Shown: positions 12,463 to 24,738, counted from the stretch's first letter. The stretch: DNA of 64,000 nucleotides from Sphagnum compactum (GCA_965153455.1 OZ234504.1:10106001-10170000), one strand, 5' to 3'. A program made the numbers and translations. The notes: generated by a model from the letters alone, not told the origin.

Positions 12463-13428
12463 TCAAACAAAGTAAGTATCCAGATTCATCAGCTTGACAA
12501 GCTTCTCCTTTGTAGTAGAGCACAAGCAGCATCAGTGTTCACCTCAAAAAGTTCTGTAGTTGTGACTCCAATCTTGAGCCCAAAAAGGAAAAGGCCCACT
12601 CATGACCAATTGATACTTCCCAATTCTGATCCTGAAAGTCCATCACGTTCTTCAAGTTTTTGACTGCTGTAGGAAACATTGGGTGGGAATTTAAACTTGA
12701 TCAAGTAGTTTTCCCAGGTAAAACCCAGAGGGAAATTGATCTCATTGTTTTGTATTTTGGGATTTATATATTTGGGACTCAGGTCAAGATGTTTCACATG
12801 AAGTATTTAGGTTTCAAAAGAAAGTGACAAGAGTACAATATTTTCAGAACATGGAAAATTTGTACAGCGACGATGCCTCTCCACTTGAAAGAGACTATTT
12901 TCAGTGATCTGCTATTTCTGATTTCTGGGCCTATAGTCAATTCAGCTCTTTCTATCTAGTAAGCTACAATGCAAAACCAATGGGTGGGGGACTCCCAAAG
13001 TGTGGGGCTGGACTCTACTGCCTTGTCCAAGGCCCCTTATTTTCAGAATACCCCCCACCCTTGGGTTTTACCCCACCCATAAAGATCTTATAGTTACTTT
13101 TCTCTGTTGATTTTCCTACCTACCACAAATGGGTGGTGCATCAATCATCTCTTGTTTTCATGAGATCCCATCTTTTTGTTGTTGCTTTTGAGGTGGCTGA
13201 ATAAAATATGATTATAATATCTTTGAGGAAAGTGAGGTTCAAACCCTTGAACTGTCTGCCATTCTTGATGGTTTGTTGAGGCAAGGCATCATCTTGGTCA
13301 TTCACCGAGACAGCATCAGACCCTGGGCTAATGTGAAGCAAAAGAGAACTCTCCAACTGTTTCTATACAAGGCACTCACTAGTTTACAAAAGAATTGGCA
13401 TTATAGCTATCCACCCCTCAACTGCCCC
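12463..13428. other. Intergenic region between convergent PP2C and HEMA copy
   Basis: It should contain the PP2C 3' UTR and terminator. A C-rich patch lies near 13050-13080. No extra gene, repeat or RNA is recognised. Confidence 0.5.
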
Positions 13429-16323
13429 TCAGCAACTGTTAAACATCCTCTCCAATGCACGCATATTATCTAGTGTCTCATTCACTGTCCAAGAGTCTGT
13501 ACCATCAGACCACAGGTGTTGCATTGGCCCATGCAACAATTTGTTCACAATCCCCCTGCTCAAGCCTTCAATCACCCTACGCTCCTTATTCGTTATCTCT
13601 CGCATCTTCCCCAAACACTTTTCTAATTCTGCAGTGTGTACACGCTCTGCATAACCTCAAAGCTTCTTGATTGTGGGAACAGTTTCAAGTGAATCACACC
13701 ATGCCTCGAAGCTCTGAAGCTCCTCATCAATTATGACCTGCAGTTCCAGAGCCTTTTGTCTCCTCTCCTCCTTGTTGGCTGCCACCACTTCTTTTAAGTA
13801 ATCCACATTGTAAACCTTTGTTGAAGGCAAATCTGTAAGACAAGCCACAACATTCCTTGGCACTGAAATATTGATGAAATGTTGCCCACCACCAGCCAAC
13901 TGAAATCACCAAAATGGAGAAAGAGGGAATAATTAGTCAATCTTAATTCCCACAAGTAACTGCAGAAAGATACACAATGTTTTGCTCACGAGAAAGATGG
14001 ACAATCATAGTGCTACAGAATCCTCTGACTGTCAAAGATTGTTAATTTTGAGAAATTGCCTTCTGCTAATAACAGGCCATATACCTTATGAGGTATTGAA
14101 CTTGCATCCAATATTACCATTGCACTCATTCATGTACTGTTGAGGTACAAACTGGTTTACCTGGGAGGCTGGAGGCATGTCCTTCACAGTCTCCTTGAAA
14201 AACAATGGAACATTTGATGCAGTACTCGTGAATACAACATCCGCCTCTCCTGCACACTGCAACATCTCACTCAGTGGTACATAAATAATTTTTGCACCAC
14301 TGAACTCCATCTGTAAGTCCAAAACTCGTTGCTCTGATCGATTCACAATGACAATGTGTGTACAACCTTTGGATAACAAATGCTTAACGAGTAACTTTGA
14401 CATCTTGCCTGCACCAACAATTACCACATTGACCTTGGGAAGCCCGCCTTCAGAAAGCTTCATCACAGTCAGCTCAACTGCAGCAGAGCTTACAGAAACT
14501 GCTCCTGCTGAAATGCTTGTCTCAGACTGCACCCGCTTTCCAGCAGTAATTGCCTGCTTGAACAAACCTGTAAGGTTTCACCCAAATCCAACTGCCCCTT
14601 GCCCAACTTTCAGAACTTGCTTCACCTGCAGAAGTATGAAAGATGCTGGTTGATGAGTGTTATGTTGAGTTGCATGTTTTGTGGAACCTCCAACAGGATC
14701 ATCATGTCATCCTCCCTAGACTTGAGCATGAGAAATAGGTTAGATAGTTGTTCTAAATCCCTGAATTTTGGCATTTGGAGCTCAAGGCATAGGTCCTGAC
14801 AACGAGATTTTTGTGTTATCATCATCGTCTGGAAGTGATGTGGCCACCATACTAGTTAGTAGTCAGTCTAATGTAGATATAAACAAGGACATTGTCTTGG
14901 ACTCAAGAAGATAATGCATCATATTATGATGCAGCCCATGTCTTGATTCAGTTACTATACAGATTTAATCATCTCTTTCCAAGAACAAGGTACAACTATG
15001 GCAACAGATGTTGTTTCAGATGATGCATATGACAAGTCCGAAATTACAAGCTTCATGCTAAGGTCTTAGGCTTTGAACTGAAGAAGTTGACATGCATACA
15101 AGGTCCTGGTGCCACTTATCAATTCAAGTCATTGGAGAGAAAGTAAATGTTAGGGTTGACAGTAACGAGTGTTTGACCATACATGTGACAGAATCTAACC
15201 TTCACCAAGGACAAGAGAATCAAGACCAGCAGACACTCTGAACAAATGCTGGGTTGCATCATTATCATGGAGTATGAAGAGATGCTTCAGCAGGTCTTCC
15301 ACAGGAATTCCACTCATCTGAAAATCAAAACAAGCACCAAAAACCGGGAGCTTGACATCAGATCTCAACATCAGAAGCATACACAAAAATTAGTTTTGGC
15401 TCCAAGGGGACAAATTGGGTGCTGAGAGATGCTGAGGAGAATACCTTTGACATCCATTCTGTGACCTCTTGAACACCTCTGTTCCAAGAAAGAGCGACAA
15501 CATAAATTTCCATGCGATTACAAGTACTGAGAACAGCTGCTTTCCCTATGTGATTATGAGCTGAAAGCTCAGCAATGGCATGGGGCCACTCTGCTTCAGG
15601 CACAGCCAGCTTCTCCCTCATCTCTACTGGAGTTGAGTGCACACTTAAGCCCAGCACCAATATGCTGCTCTTTGCATTCATGTAGCCTGCTCATGTTGTA
15701 CCCCAATCTCCTCCTTATGAAGCAAGTTCTTGCCCTCAATTCCAAATCTAAGTGCTCCAAAAACAATAAAATAAAATTGCCCATTTTGGCAAATCATCTT
15801 CGACATACATCAGCTGGAGAAGTCCTGATTGGAGACATTTGGAAGCTGTTACTAACTGTTGGTCAATCTTCAGGTGGGTTCACAACCAAAACCTACAGAT
15901 AAAAAGAAGCATGAGACCTGATCTCAGTTCAGAATTCAATGTGTCTCTCCTATATAAGTGTTCTAGTGTCACAGAAGCCAAGACAAAATTGTGTTGGACA
16001 AAGCCCATCTGATTTGTCAAGCAGAATTTCAAGCTCCAGATACTACTTCATAGAGATCAACCCTCACTCCAGACCTGAATGGAAAGCAGTAAAATCTCAA
16101 GAAAATGAAGAAGAAAGCACCCACTAGACCATAATATTGGAAAGCCTTAAAATCTCAAGAATAAGATAAAGAAGAAGAAAGAAGGATCGGCTGTTCATAC
16201 TGCAAACAACTTAAAAGTTCCAAGGGAGTTTTCAGGGAAAGATGGCTTACGATTGGCAGTGGCATTGCGGAGTTCTTGGAAGACTAGCAGACTTGCAGCC
16301 TTGATCTTGTGATTGGGTGGCAT
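13429..16323 (-). pseudogene. HEMA: Glutamyl-tRNA reductase (HEMA) pseudogene with three in-frame stops
   Basis: The ancestral enzyme reduces glutamyl-tRNA to glutamate-1-semialdehyde, the first committed step of tetrapyrrole synthesis in plastids. Inferred exons on the minus strand are 16323-16251 (partial), 15686-15445, 15317-15183, 14625-14161 and 13899-13429, joined by GT-AG introns in consistent phase. Diagnostic motifs are [18 protein letters not shown] with the catalytic Cys, [19 protein letters not shown], the NADP-binding [28 protein letters not shown] and LHGPMQHL. Stops fall at 15197-15195 (TAG), 14580-14578 (TGA) and 13659-13657 (TGA), at conserved Gln, Arg and Arg positions. Further Arg-to-Trp or Cys changes appear in the last exon ([17 protein letters not shown]). 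The plastid transit-peptide region upstream of 16323 is not open in one frame. An active HEMA must exist elsewhere in the genome. Confidence 0.88.
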
Positions 16324-17092
16324 CCTTTGGGTAGCTGGGATGATCTGGTCCGAAGAACCTTGCCCTCACACTCACTACCACCTTGGAACTCTGAAGATCT
16401 TCTACCTGAAGATGCTGAAATCTCTTCTTCTCCGCGACTTTGCAGCTCCAATCCTCCACACCTTCTCCCCAAAACATGTTAGAGCTTCTTCTGAAGGTAC
16501 ACTCTACTGTCTCTAGCCCCAGATGATCATTCCTTTGCTGCTACATTTTGTCTACACATAGAGGAGCCACATGAACTGCAGACCTCATCATCGTCGACTG
16601 CATGATCCTCCTGCAACTGGGTTGTCCTCGATTCCTTCTGGAATGAGTCTCCAACCCTTTCTATGAAAATGAGCTCTATTACCTCCGATCGCCTCAACTG
16701 CTGCTATTCTTCTTTGGAATATAGAAAGAAAATAAATCAACAATTTTTTTGTACAACTCCAATAACTTTTTTGTAATTCAATTGGAAAAAGAAGCAGCAG
16801 CAGCTCGGGGCATTTCCCACATAGACTGCCTAAGATCCAATCTACACAACTCTCCAGTCTCTCATCCCAGCCTCGGCTCTGCTCAAAGCTTCAAATCCTC
16901 CTTCCTTCTTGTTCACAGTTCACACCAAACATACACACACACACACACACAAAATTTCCGCCACAATTTGTGCTTCTGTCCAATTAACAAATGCAACAGC
17001 ATTGAGAAGAAGAAAATATCCCTTCATTCATTCCTTCATTTGTTAATCTTCCACATGGAAATTGTATTTGGAAGGAATTATAAGTTCCATTC
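16324..17092. other. Former HEMA 5' region and intergenic DNA
   Basis: Minus-strand frames at 16247-16480 are rich in Ser, Arg and Lys and could be remnants of a plastid transit peptide, but no single frame joins cleanly to the first recognisable HEMA exon. A (CA)n run is at about 16932-16951. Nothing else is recognised. Confidence 0.4.
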
Positions 17093-17957
17093 TGCAACAC
17101 ACTTCCCTTAATTCATTTGCAACAATTGATTCTATTGTGCCATGAATGAAGTCAGCCCTTATGAACTCTATATGTCAGGATACTAGCTACTATACATTTG
17201 GATCAGCCTAACAATTTTGATTTTGTGCATATGTCTTTGCTCTGCTTCAACGTTACATCCCAATGTAATGCTGGTGCCGATTAAAGATGTGTCCACAATT
17301 ACTTTTGGTGCTTGAGCAAATTTCATGAACCAAAGATGTAATTAAAAGCTAGATTGAAGATGAAATTAGGGACAAAACTTAAAATCACTTATGTAGCATT
17401 TATAAAGAGTGCCACCTTTAAAATATCACTCCACAAATCCAAGTAAAACATATGTATTTCATCAACTTCAAGATATTTCATTAAAAATGTAGCGAAACCA
17501 ATTCATGTACTCAAACAATTGTCCCATGAAAATGAAATAACATCGATTAGATTAAAGAGTGCCAAAGAAGAACTATAGTGTGCCAAAATCAAACAAACTC
17601 GTTCTGTTGATTCAATTTCATAAGTTTTCCTCATTCCAAGCCTTCAGTTTCTCACCAATTGAATATATGCTTAAGAATTTGACATATCTAAACTCCCTAA
17701 ATATATGTGTGTATGTTTATGACCCAAAAGGAAATGGCATTCCAATGTACTTATCTTGGTAGAAACTCAATGAATCACATACAACCTTGTGGTGGTTGAT
17801 ATGAGTTGAAGTTCATCAAAGTGTTACCATAAGCATAGGTAAATTTGATGGAAGTGTTAACAAATGTAACTAGTATGTAGAGCAAATATTTTTGGAACTC
17901 TTCACAATTTAAATTAAATATCTCTATTCAAATTTGGTTTCAGCAACAAAGATGATT
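17093..17957. repeat. Left copy of a diverged direct duplication
   Basis: This stretch starts TGCAACACACTTCCC and ends CAGCAACAAAGATGATT. It matches 20823-21977 in the same orientation, with many substitutions and several indels; the right copy has about 190 extra bases near 21240-21435 and more near 21830-21950. Well-kept words include GAACTCTATAT, GATACTAGCTACTATAC, AAAAGCTAGATTGAAGATG and ACATATGTATTTCATCAAC. No coding frame is kept. It could be one of two old LTRs or half of a segmental duplication. Confidence 0.85.
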
Positions 17958-19209
17958 AGAAGATTTTTGTAACCATGTTAATAACCAAATCTTAGAACAA
18001 GTTATTGCATTCTCCAAAAAGAGCAAGATAATCAAATTTGTGCATAAGTTTCAACTGCATGTGAGAATCGAATCCATGTACATGAATTGCAATTGCCTCG
18101 TCAAACAACACCAAAAGCAGGATCAAAGTGATCAAAGGTTATTAAGAAGGTGTAGTGGACATGGAAGATGTGTTCCTTGATGAAGAAGATCTCTCTTTCT
18201 TCCTTGATGTTCTGTCATTCCTGAGGCTACTGCTGGTGATGGGCTTGTTGTATCACTTGTTGTATCAAATCAAAGTGAGAGATGCAAAGTCTGTGTGGCA
18301 AAGAAAGTGGTGAGGGGCAATGTGGATTGTTTACAATCCCACTTTTGGAAACTTTTGCTTATTGTTTTGTACCCAGCAATTGTTACTAGGTGTTGTTTAC
18401 TCTGTTCATCAGCAACATGCAGCATTGGAAAGCAGCACTCAGAGTTCTGAAATTCAAGGTTCTCCCATGTTTCCAGCATCCTGGGTTCACCAAAGATTAC
18501 TATGTCTGTCACTACATCTGTGAATTGCACATATAATTGTAATGCTCCAGACATGCAATGTCCTAAAAAACTCTGCAGCTTTGTTGGAAGCATCTGCATA
18601 CATGTTGCATTTTCACCTCACCTTGTCAATCCTCAGCATTGACATGTTGGAAATTCCTGTCCAAAGATTATGCTAAAGCCTTGAAAGTCCTTTGATCCCA
18701 TCTCAGGAAATGTGTTTTGAACATTTGTCCAGATTGTTGTATGTCATTCTACAAGCTGCACACTGAGCACAACTTCCTTGAGTTATTCATGCTTCATTTG
18801 TAACAGAAGAGACCTGCATTTTGCTCATAACACAATTCACACATCTGATGTAAACAGTTATCCATACATCATCTGTTCACTCTCCAAAGTATTTGTTCTG
18901 AATCGCTTTTTCTGCGACATCAAGGGGTCAGGTTATACTCAATGGATCAGAAGGGGCACTACTGCTGTATCTCACTGTTATCTAGCTGGTGCTAAGAATG
19001 TTGGAGAAATTTTGGATAAAGCCTCAGTGATTCCCAAATGTGAGAGGGTTTGTGACAGCTGCATTTCCTGATATGCCCTGTATTGTCTCATATAGCTTTC
19101 ACCTACAGGTTGTCCTCAGTACACACTACAGTGTGCACATCTAAAATCTGAATCCCAGAGCCTGATACCTTGTGGGTGATCAAAATCCAAGCTGTTTGCA
19201 TTATCTCCC

Positions 19210-20110
19210 CTAAAACTTGTCAAGATTTCTGGCCATATTGCAAACATCTCTGATTTGGGTATCTATTATAAGTCCTAAATCCCTACATCTATATCCACTA
19301 CTTGCCCAGTACATGATAGGATACACAATCCCAAAAATGGAAGCAGTAGCTGTGAGGTTGAAGAGCCACCCGATCTTCACATGAGTTCTTCTTGGAAGAA
19401 TATCCCTTCCAAATGGAATGATGAGACGAAACCAACCCTAATAGTGCTCTGTGAAATACGAAGCTGGTCATGCACCACTACTACATTCTACTTGCTTTTA
19501 TAATCCTTTTACTAGGTATACTCCAGTCTTCAGGTTGAGCCCTGCACAAAACTTCTGTACTGCGAGATCATCTGCTACTGTCTTCATTTTCTGTTTTCCT
19601 GGCTCCAAAAAGCTCTGCACTTCTCCCAAAGATGCGAGCTCTGCTTTCATAATCAGCAACTGACCTTCCTCCATCTGCTTGCAGTATTTCTGCAAGGAAC
19701 CTTCATCACTCTCACTCTCACTCCATCCATATTTCCGCTTATGAACCTCATCTTCCTCTGAGGTCCATTGATCAGTTCCAGATAGCTGTATATTTGAGGC
19801 AGTGATACCTTCAGACTTCTTATGTGCAACTCCATGGGAAAAGACTCTCCAATCCCTACCAACTCCGGGCATACTGTGAATTGTAGATCCCTTGCAGCTG
19901 AGAAGGAAGCTTGTTCACTTTCAATGATGGGTAAAACAGAAGATTGAAGGGTTTCTGACAACAGTTCCTGACTGCCCTCCAAGCTGGTTGCATCAGATGG
20001 AGAAGCTGATGATGTTCCAGACATTGCTTCTTCTACAAATTGATCTGTGTCTCCAAGCCCTGATTTCAAAACTTCTTGAGCTCCTCCCCCTTGGGTGCCT
20101 TGAAGAGTGT
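19210..20110 (-). pseudogene. Unrecognised coding remnant, possibly multi-exon, with a membrane-like segment
   Basis: Three adjoining minus-strand stretches look coding. (1) 20110-19870 is acidic and Ser-rich (GGGAQEVLKSGLGDTDQF, SLEGSQELLSETLQ). (2) 19872-19498, in another frame, reads WTSEEDEVHKRKYGW, SESESDEGSLQKYC and LASLGEVQSFLEPGKQK. (3) 19437-19210 reads LPRRTHVKIGWLFNL followed by TATASIFGIVYPIMYWAS, which resembles a transmembrane helix. Possible splice sites (GTATAC at about 19511, TTTCACAG ending at about 19453) could join 2 to 3, but a TAG at about 19438 would then interrupt the product. I do not recognise the family. The direct duplications at 17093 and 20823 bracket it, so it may be a captured or duplicated gene fragment. 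Confidence 0.3.
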
Positions 20111-20227
20111 GATATGATTGACATCATTTAATTACCATAAGCTGAAACAACAAATTTGTTAGTTAAAACTCATGACTATAACTCAATCTGAGTTAGGTGG
20201 AATGCATCAACAATCAACAGTGACCAA

Positions 20228-20392
20228 CAGAGGTTTCTTTTTCATTTTTTGGGTATCAAAATTTTCCCAAAATTTAACAAAATAATCAGCAAAACAATTT
20301 GTATTTACATTAGAAAACCAAACTTTTCCAAATTTCTCCCAATTTCTTTGTCAAAAAATGCTGAAATTTCGCCACAAAAAAAAAAACTGCTG
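20228..20392. mobile_element. Short hAT-like MITE (165 bp), probable
   Basis: The left end is CAGAGGTTTCTTTTTC. The right end is GAAATTTCGCCAC, an A-run, then CTGCTG, resembling the ends of the elements at 32171 and 53987 (CGCCA next to an A/T run next to CTG). Flanks are GTGACCAA (20220-20227) and GTGACCAC (20393-20400), an 8-bp target duplication with one mismatch. It has no coding capacity. It may be an internally deleted member of the same family. Confidence 0.5.
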
Positions 20393-20822
20393 GTGACCAC
20401 TACCCATACATGTGCAAAACAATAATGACAACATACAACATTTGTACACATTTGTTTGTGGCTGTTGGTGAGTGATGATTACGTCCCATGAAGGGCCAAG
20501 GCATGTGAGAAATAAAAGAACTGATATTAAGCTCCATCAAAGAAATTATTAACAAAGGATGCAAAGAAAGAGAGAAATCGAACTAATAGATAAGTCCTAC
20601 TTGTCATTCAAAATTATTATCGAGAACTTTGGGGTGACCTTTGTATTCGCACCCCATGCCTCCTCATTCCACAGATTCAAAAGGTTGGCCCTTCTTGAGT
20701 ACAAGAAGACTGCAAAAGAAAAGAGAAGAACAAAACACCTTCAAGCAAAACACACATTCAATTCATGAACTTTAATTAGCCTACTTCAATAAACATTCAT
20801 AATACTGCTCCAAATCTAAGGC

Positions 20823-21977
20823 TGCAACACACTCCCATTAATTCATTTGCAACAATTGAATCTTTTATATCTTTAAAGAAGTCAGCCCTTATGAACTCTA
20901 TATTCTTAGGATACTAGCTACTATACTTTTGGATCAGCCTAACAATTTTGATTCTGTGTATATCTCTTTGCTCCGCATCAGCAGTACACCCCAGTGTACG
21001 GCTCGTGTGAAGTAAGATGTGTCCACAATTACTCTTGGTAGTTGAGCAAATTTCACTAACCAAAGATACAATTAAAAGCTAGATTGAAGATGAAACTTGG
21101 GACACGATTTCAAATTACTTAAGTGTAGCATTTACAAAGAGTACCACCTTTAAATAGCCCTCCACAAATCGAAGCAAAACATATGTATTTCATCAACTTC
21201 AAGGTGTTTCCATAGGAATGTAGCAAACCGATTGATTTACTCATCAAGAATTGAATACAAATGCTTTCAAAATGTCATTTGGATAACACTCTGAATATAT
21301 ATATGATGATCTTGTGTATGTCAATTTCACCCACAACAGTATACAAAAACAATGTGGAAAACACGGGAATCACCCCATCAAACTTTAACCAGGTGAAAAT
21401 GAACATTGGTGAAAATATTTGTCCTTATAAAAATGAAATAACATGGATTAGATTAAAGAGTGCGAAAGAACAACTATAGTGTTCCAAAATCAAACAAGCT
21501 CATTTCATTTTGTTGATTTAAGTACTCAATTTCAGAATCCACATAAGTTTTGCTCATTCAAGCCTTCAATTTCTCACCAATTGAATATATGCCTACAGAA
21601 ATTTGACACATCTAAACTACCTAAATACATGTGTGTATGTTTATCACCAAAAAAGAAATGATATTCCAATGTACTTATCTTGGTAGAAACTCAATAAATC
21701 TCATACAAACTTGTGTTGGCTGATATAAGTTGAAGTTCATCAAAGTGTTGCCATAAGCATAGTTAAATTTGGTGGAATTGCTAATAAATGCACAACTAGT
21801 ATGTAGAGCAGATAGTTGGAAGATTCCACAAGGTTAAATATTGCCCTTCAAATTCAGTGAAACACTCACATATTTTCCTCAAATGTTTTTTTGTAGAGAC
21901 CTTTTGAAGAGCACTTACTTCAACCCATCAAGTAGCACCAATGCTATTCAAATTTGGTTTCAGCAACAAAGATGATT
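20823..21977. repeat. Right copy of the diverged direct duplication
   Basis: This is the partner of 17093-17957 in the same orientation, starting TGCAACACACTCCCA and ending CAGCAACAAAGATGATT. It is longer than the left copy because of insertions near 21240-21435 and 21830-21950. If the pair were LTRs, the internal part would be about 2.9 kb without any visible pol. The flanks share only ATTC (17089-17092 and 21975-21978), which is too short to settle the question. Confidence 0.85.
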
Positions 21978-24350
21978 CATAGATTATAGACTATAACTTC
22001 CTGAATATTCACAGTTCTACTACTGTTCTAATAGAAATCTCCTGGACTAGTATGTATTTCTGTCATAAGACCATGAGTCTGCAACTAAACAACACAGAAA
22101 AAAAAATGTTCTTGTAACAATTCTTCATGCATTAAAATAGTAAATAGAAGTAGAAAACCCTGCAAGCATCGCAATACAAGAAATTACAATTTTATTGACT
22201 GGAAAAATCAGTCAAAAAAAGCCCCATGATTTTGTTGCCCCCTTTCCAACTTAACCAAAATGTCATTTTTGACAAGTTGTTGTGGACCCAACCATTTGGA
22301 TTGGGTCTTTTGGTCAGTTTTTTTATTACTGAAATGAGATAACAATATTTGGACAACAACAAAAAAATAATCTTTAATTTTAAATTATTTTTAAAAAATT
22401 AATATGCAAAAAATATTTATTTGTTTACCTACTTGCCTTACCTACCTAGTTGACCTAACAAAAAAATGCCCAAAATAATCATTACTTACCATACCTAAGT
22501 TAATTAACCCACCTAGGTTGGCTAGCTAGCCAAGCCACCTAAGTAACCAAGGTAGACTAGATTGCAAATGTGAGGACTTGAAGTTTCATGTTGAAAAGTC
22601 AAGTCATTAATCATTGCACCATCATTTCATGAGGTGATTCTTTTGTCAACATATTGTTTTTATCAATTTCAATTTTTTTGCATTACTTACATAAGTAGAT
22701 ATTAAATAAATTATAGGTAGGTTAGCCTAGGTAGGTAGCTATGTTATAACTTAGTAGGTACCTACATCTACCTAGGTAGCATGAATGTACCTACTAGGCA
22801 CCTACTACTAACATGTTTGGTAAGTATTAAACTTCTTCTATCATTCTAATCTTTGATTTTGTACTTTAACAAATCATTATTCAAACATTCAAAGTTTATA
22901 ATAACAACAAACTACAAAAAACAAAAAAGTAAAACAAACAAAAACCATTTCCAGAATCCATATCTAAACCAATATCAAGTTTGCAATGAACTAAAAACCA
23001 ACTTCAAAGTAATATGGAATTGAAAACAAAAACATATCAAACCAAAGTAGAACATAATCAAAATTGTTTTTTTTCATCAAATATCTTTGTCTTATTTTCA
23101 ATCGAACTTCTCCAAAAAATACCAAAACAAACGATGTTCCAAATTCAAAACTCCTCCAATGTCATTCCTAGATTCCTACCATGAAAACTAATTCAAACAA
23201 TCCTCTATACTATCTTAATCAACTCAGCCTCCTTCTACCCTATGGTGACAACACGCATATGAACAATCAATCCTACAATGACAATTCATATTTGCCCACT
23301 CTATCCAACACGGGTCTACCCTCAACAATGTTGGCAGCCTATTAAGCCTAAGTACCCATTAGGTCTATGCCTATACCTATTTAGACCTAGTAGGCTATCT
23401 GTGCCTATGTTACCTATTAGGCTAAGCAAACATAAGTAGGCCTAGGTAGGTACATAGTTATGTTACCTACTACTTAAATAGTCCTAGGCTACCTATAACT
23501 AACTATGAGTGTTAGGTAGGTAACCTAAGCTTAGCAAATATACTAATTATGCCAAAGCGAATTCCATAAAAGCACATTAACTACTCTTGTGATTGTACCT
23601 AAATGGGTCTATTATGGAGTCCACCTACCCTTATGATGGCACTTGTATTATCGTCTCCACTTCCATGGAACCTTAATGTGGATCATGTACTTAATTTTAT
23701 ACTTCCACCATCACTTTTCAACTTTAAATTGAAGAGGATGCTAGGAAGAAAAAAGGAAATGGCGGATACTTTTCAACCTTAAGGGATGAGGAGGATTCTA
23801 GAAAAAAAAAAAAAAAAGGAAATGGTGGTTTTTGTCAATGTGATTGTGTGTGAGTATGTGTGAAAGAAGGAAAAGAGTTAGGCAAAATTGTTAATATGCA
23901 TTAAAGTAGTCTCAAAAAAGAAGAGGTTCCATTATCTAAAAGCTAATTGTACTTGAATATTTTACATGAAGTCATGGTTTTGGGTGTGGATTTGGTTTTG
24001 AAAGTTGTTGTCCCATCCCCCTTATTAGATTTTGCTACACTTTTTACTTTATTACCTTATTGGTTTTTTTTGTGTTGTAATAACTAAGATTTGTTTACTT
24101 TTTGTTTATGCGTGACGAAACTTGAAAAACATTTACCTTTCTGGCGAAACTGTTGTAAAGTAAAAATCGATTTCCTCAGTGAGCAAGCCTAGACTATAAT
24201 TTGTTCCTTTTATTTCAAGAATTTAGTAAGGATTTAAAAGAAAAAAAATCCCTCAAATTAATAAAGGGGTTGCTTTTGAATGCCTAAAGACCCGGTAGAT
24301 TTTTCTCACTGTATTTTTAGGACGATTACTTACCTGAATTTTGCAGTAGT
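21978..24350. other. AT-rich intergenic DNA with CCTA/TAGG word cluster
   Basis: No gene is seen. Two sub-regions (about 22420-22820 and 23330-23530) are densely packed with CCTAC, ACCTA, GTAGG and the palindrome CCTAGG, for example ACCTACCTAG, GCCTAGGTAGGTAG and TACCTAGGTAGC. The words do not form a regular tandem array. An A-run lies near 23800-23820. Confidence 0.6.
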
Positions 24351-24435
24351 TGAAAACTGTACCTTCCGAAATGTGGAAGGCCCAGTACTAACAGGCTGTA
24401 CTGAGCCTTCCACATTTCGGAAGGTACAGTTTTCA
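24351..24435. repeat. Near-perfect hairpin, 37-bp arms, 9-nt loop
   Basis: The left arm begins GAAAACTGTACCTTCC at 24352 and ends CAGTAC at 24388. The loop is TAACAGGCT. The right arm runs from GTACTG (24398) to GGTACAGTTTTC (24434). Only one mismatch is seen. Outer sequences TGAATTTT and AAATTCAGTAA pair again after a small insertion on the left. It could be the core of a foldback MITE or a small-RNA precursor; I see no coding. Confidence 0.85.
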
Positions 24436-24539
24436 AATTCAGTAATCTATCTTTTGCATATTTGCATCGTTTTTCACATTTTATCAGTTTTTGTCTTTAT
24501 TATCTAGACAGGGAAGCAGAAAGAAAAATCACCGCCAGT

Positions 24540-24738
24540 CTTTACGTAAGAGAAGGGTCTGAAAATAGACCCTTCCGGATTTTCGAAAATAGACCCACCC
24601 GCATTTTCGACCCGTTCCCTCGGGCTCCCGGCCTCGGGCCAGGATCTCAAATCCGGAAGGGTCTATTTCCAACATTAGAAAACAACTTTTACCAGGTACA
24701 ACTAGGACTTACATAAAAAACCCTTCTTCTACGTAAAG
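24540..24738. mobile_element. 199-bp terminal-inverted-repeat element with nested palindromes
   Basis: The left end CTTTACGTAAGAGAAGGGT matches the reverse complement of the right end ACCCTTCTTCTACGTAAAG with about two differences. Inside is a perfect small palindrome, GAAGGGTCTGAAAATAGACC and onward to 24574, and a second pair, TAGACCCTTCCGGATTT with AAATCCGGAAGGGTCTA. The middle (about 24600-24645) is unusually GC-rich for the region. No clear target duplication flanks it, so the limits may be inside a larger element. Confidence 0.6.

Noticed and set aside
14566-14580. A 14-nt intron (GTGAAACCTTACAG) removing the TGA at 14580
   Set aside because: Far below the size plant spliceosomes handle, and the nucleotides encode conserved residues (NLTG) of the enzyme.
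13429-15686. Rescue of the HEMA stops by U-to-C RNA editing
   Set aside because: Such editing is known for organelle transcripts in some non-flowering plants. This copy has spliceosomal GT-AG introns and plant nuclear neighbours, and also carries damaging Arg-to-Trp/Cys changes, so plain decay is simpler.
18270-18599. 109-codon minus-strand open frame
   Set aside because: No recognisable motif and no neighbouring exon with compatible splice sites. It may belong to the unknown remnant, but I cannot support it.
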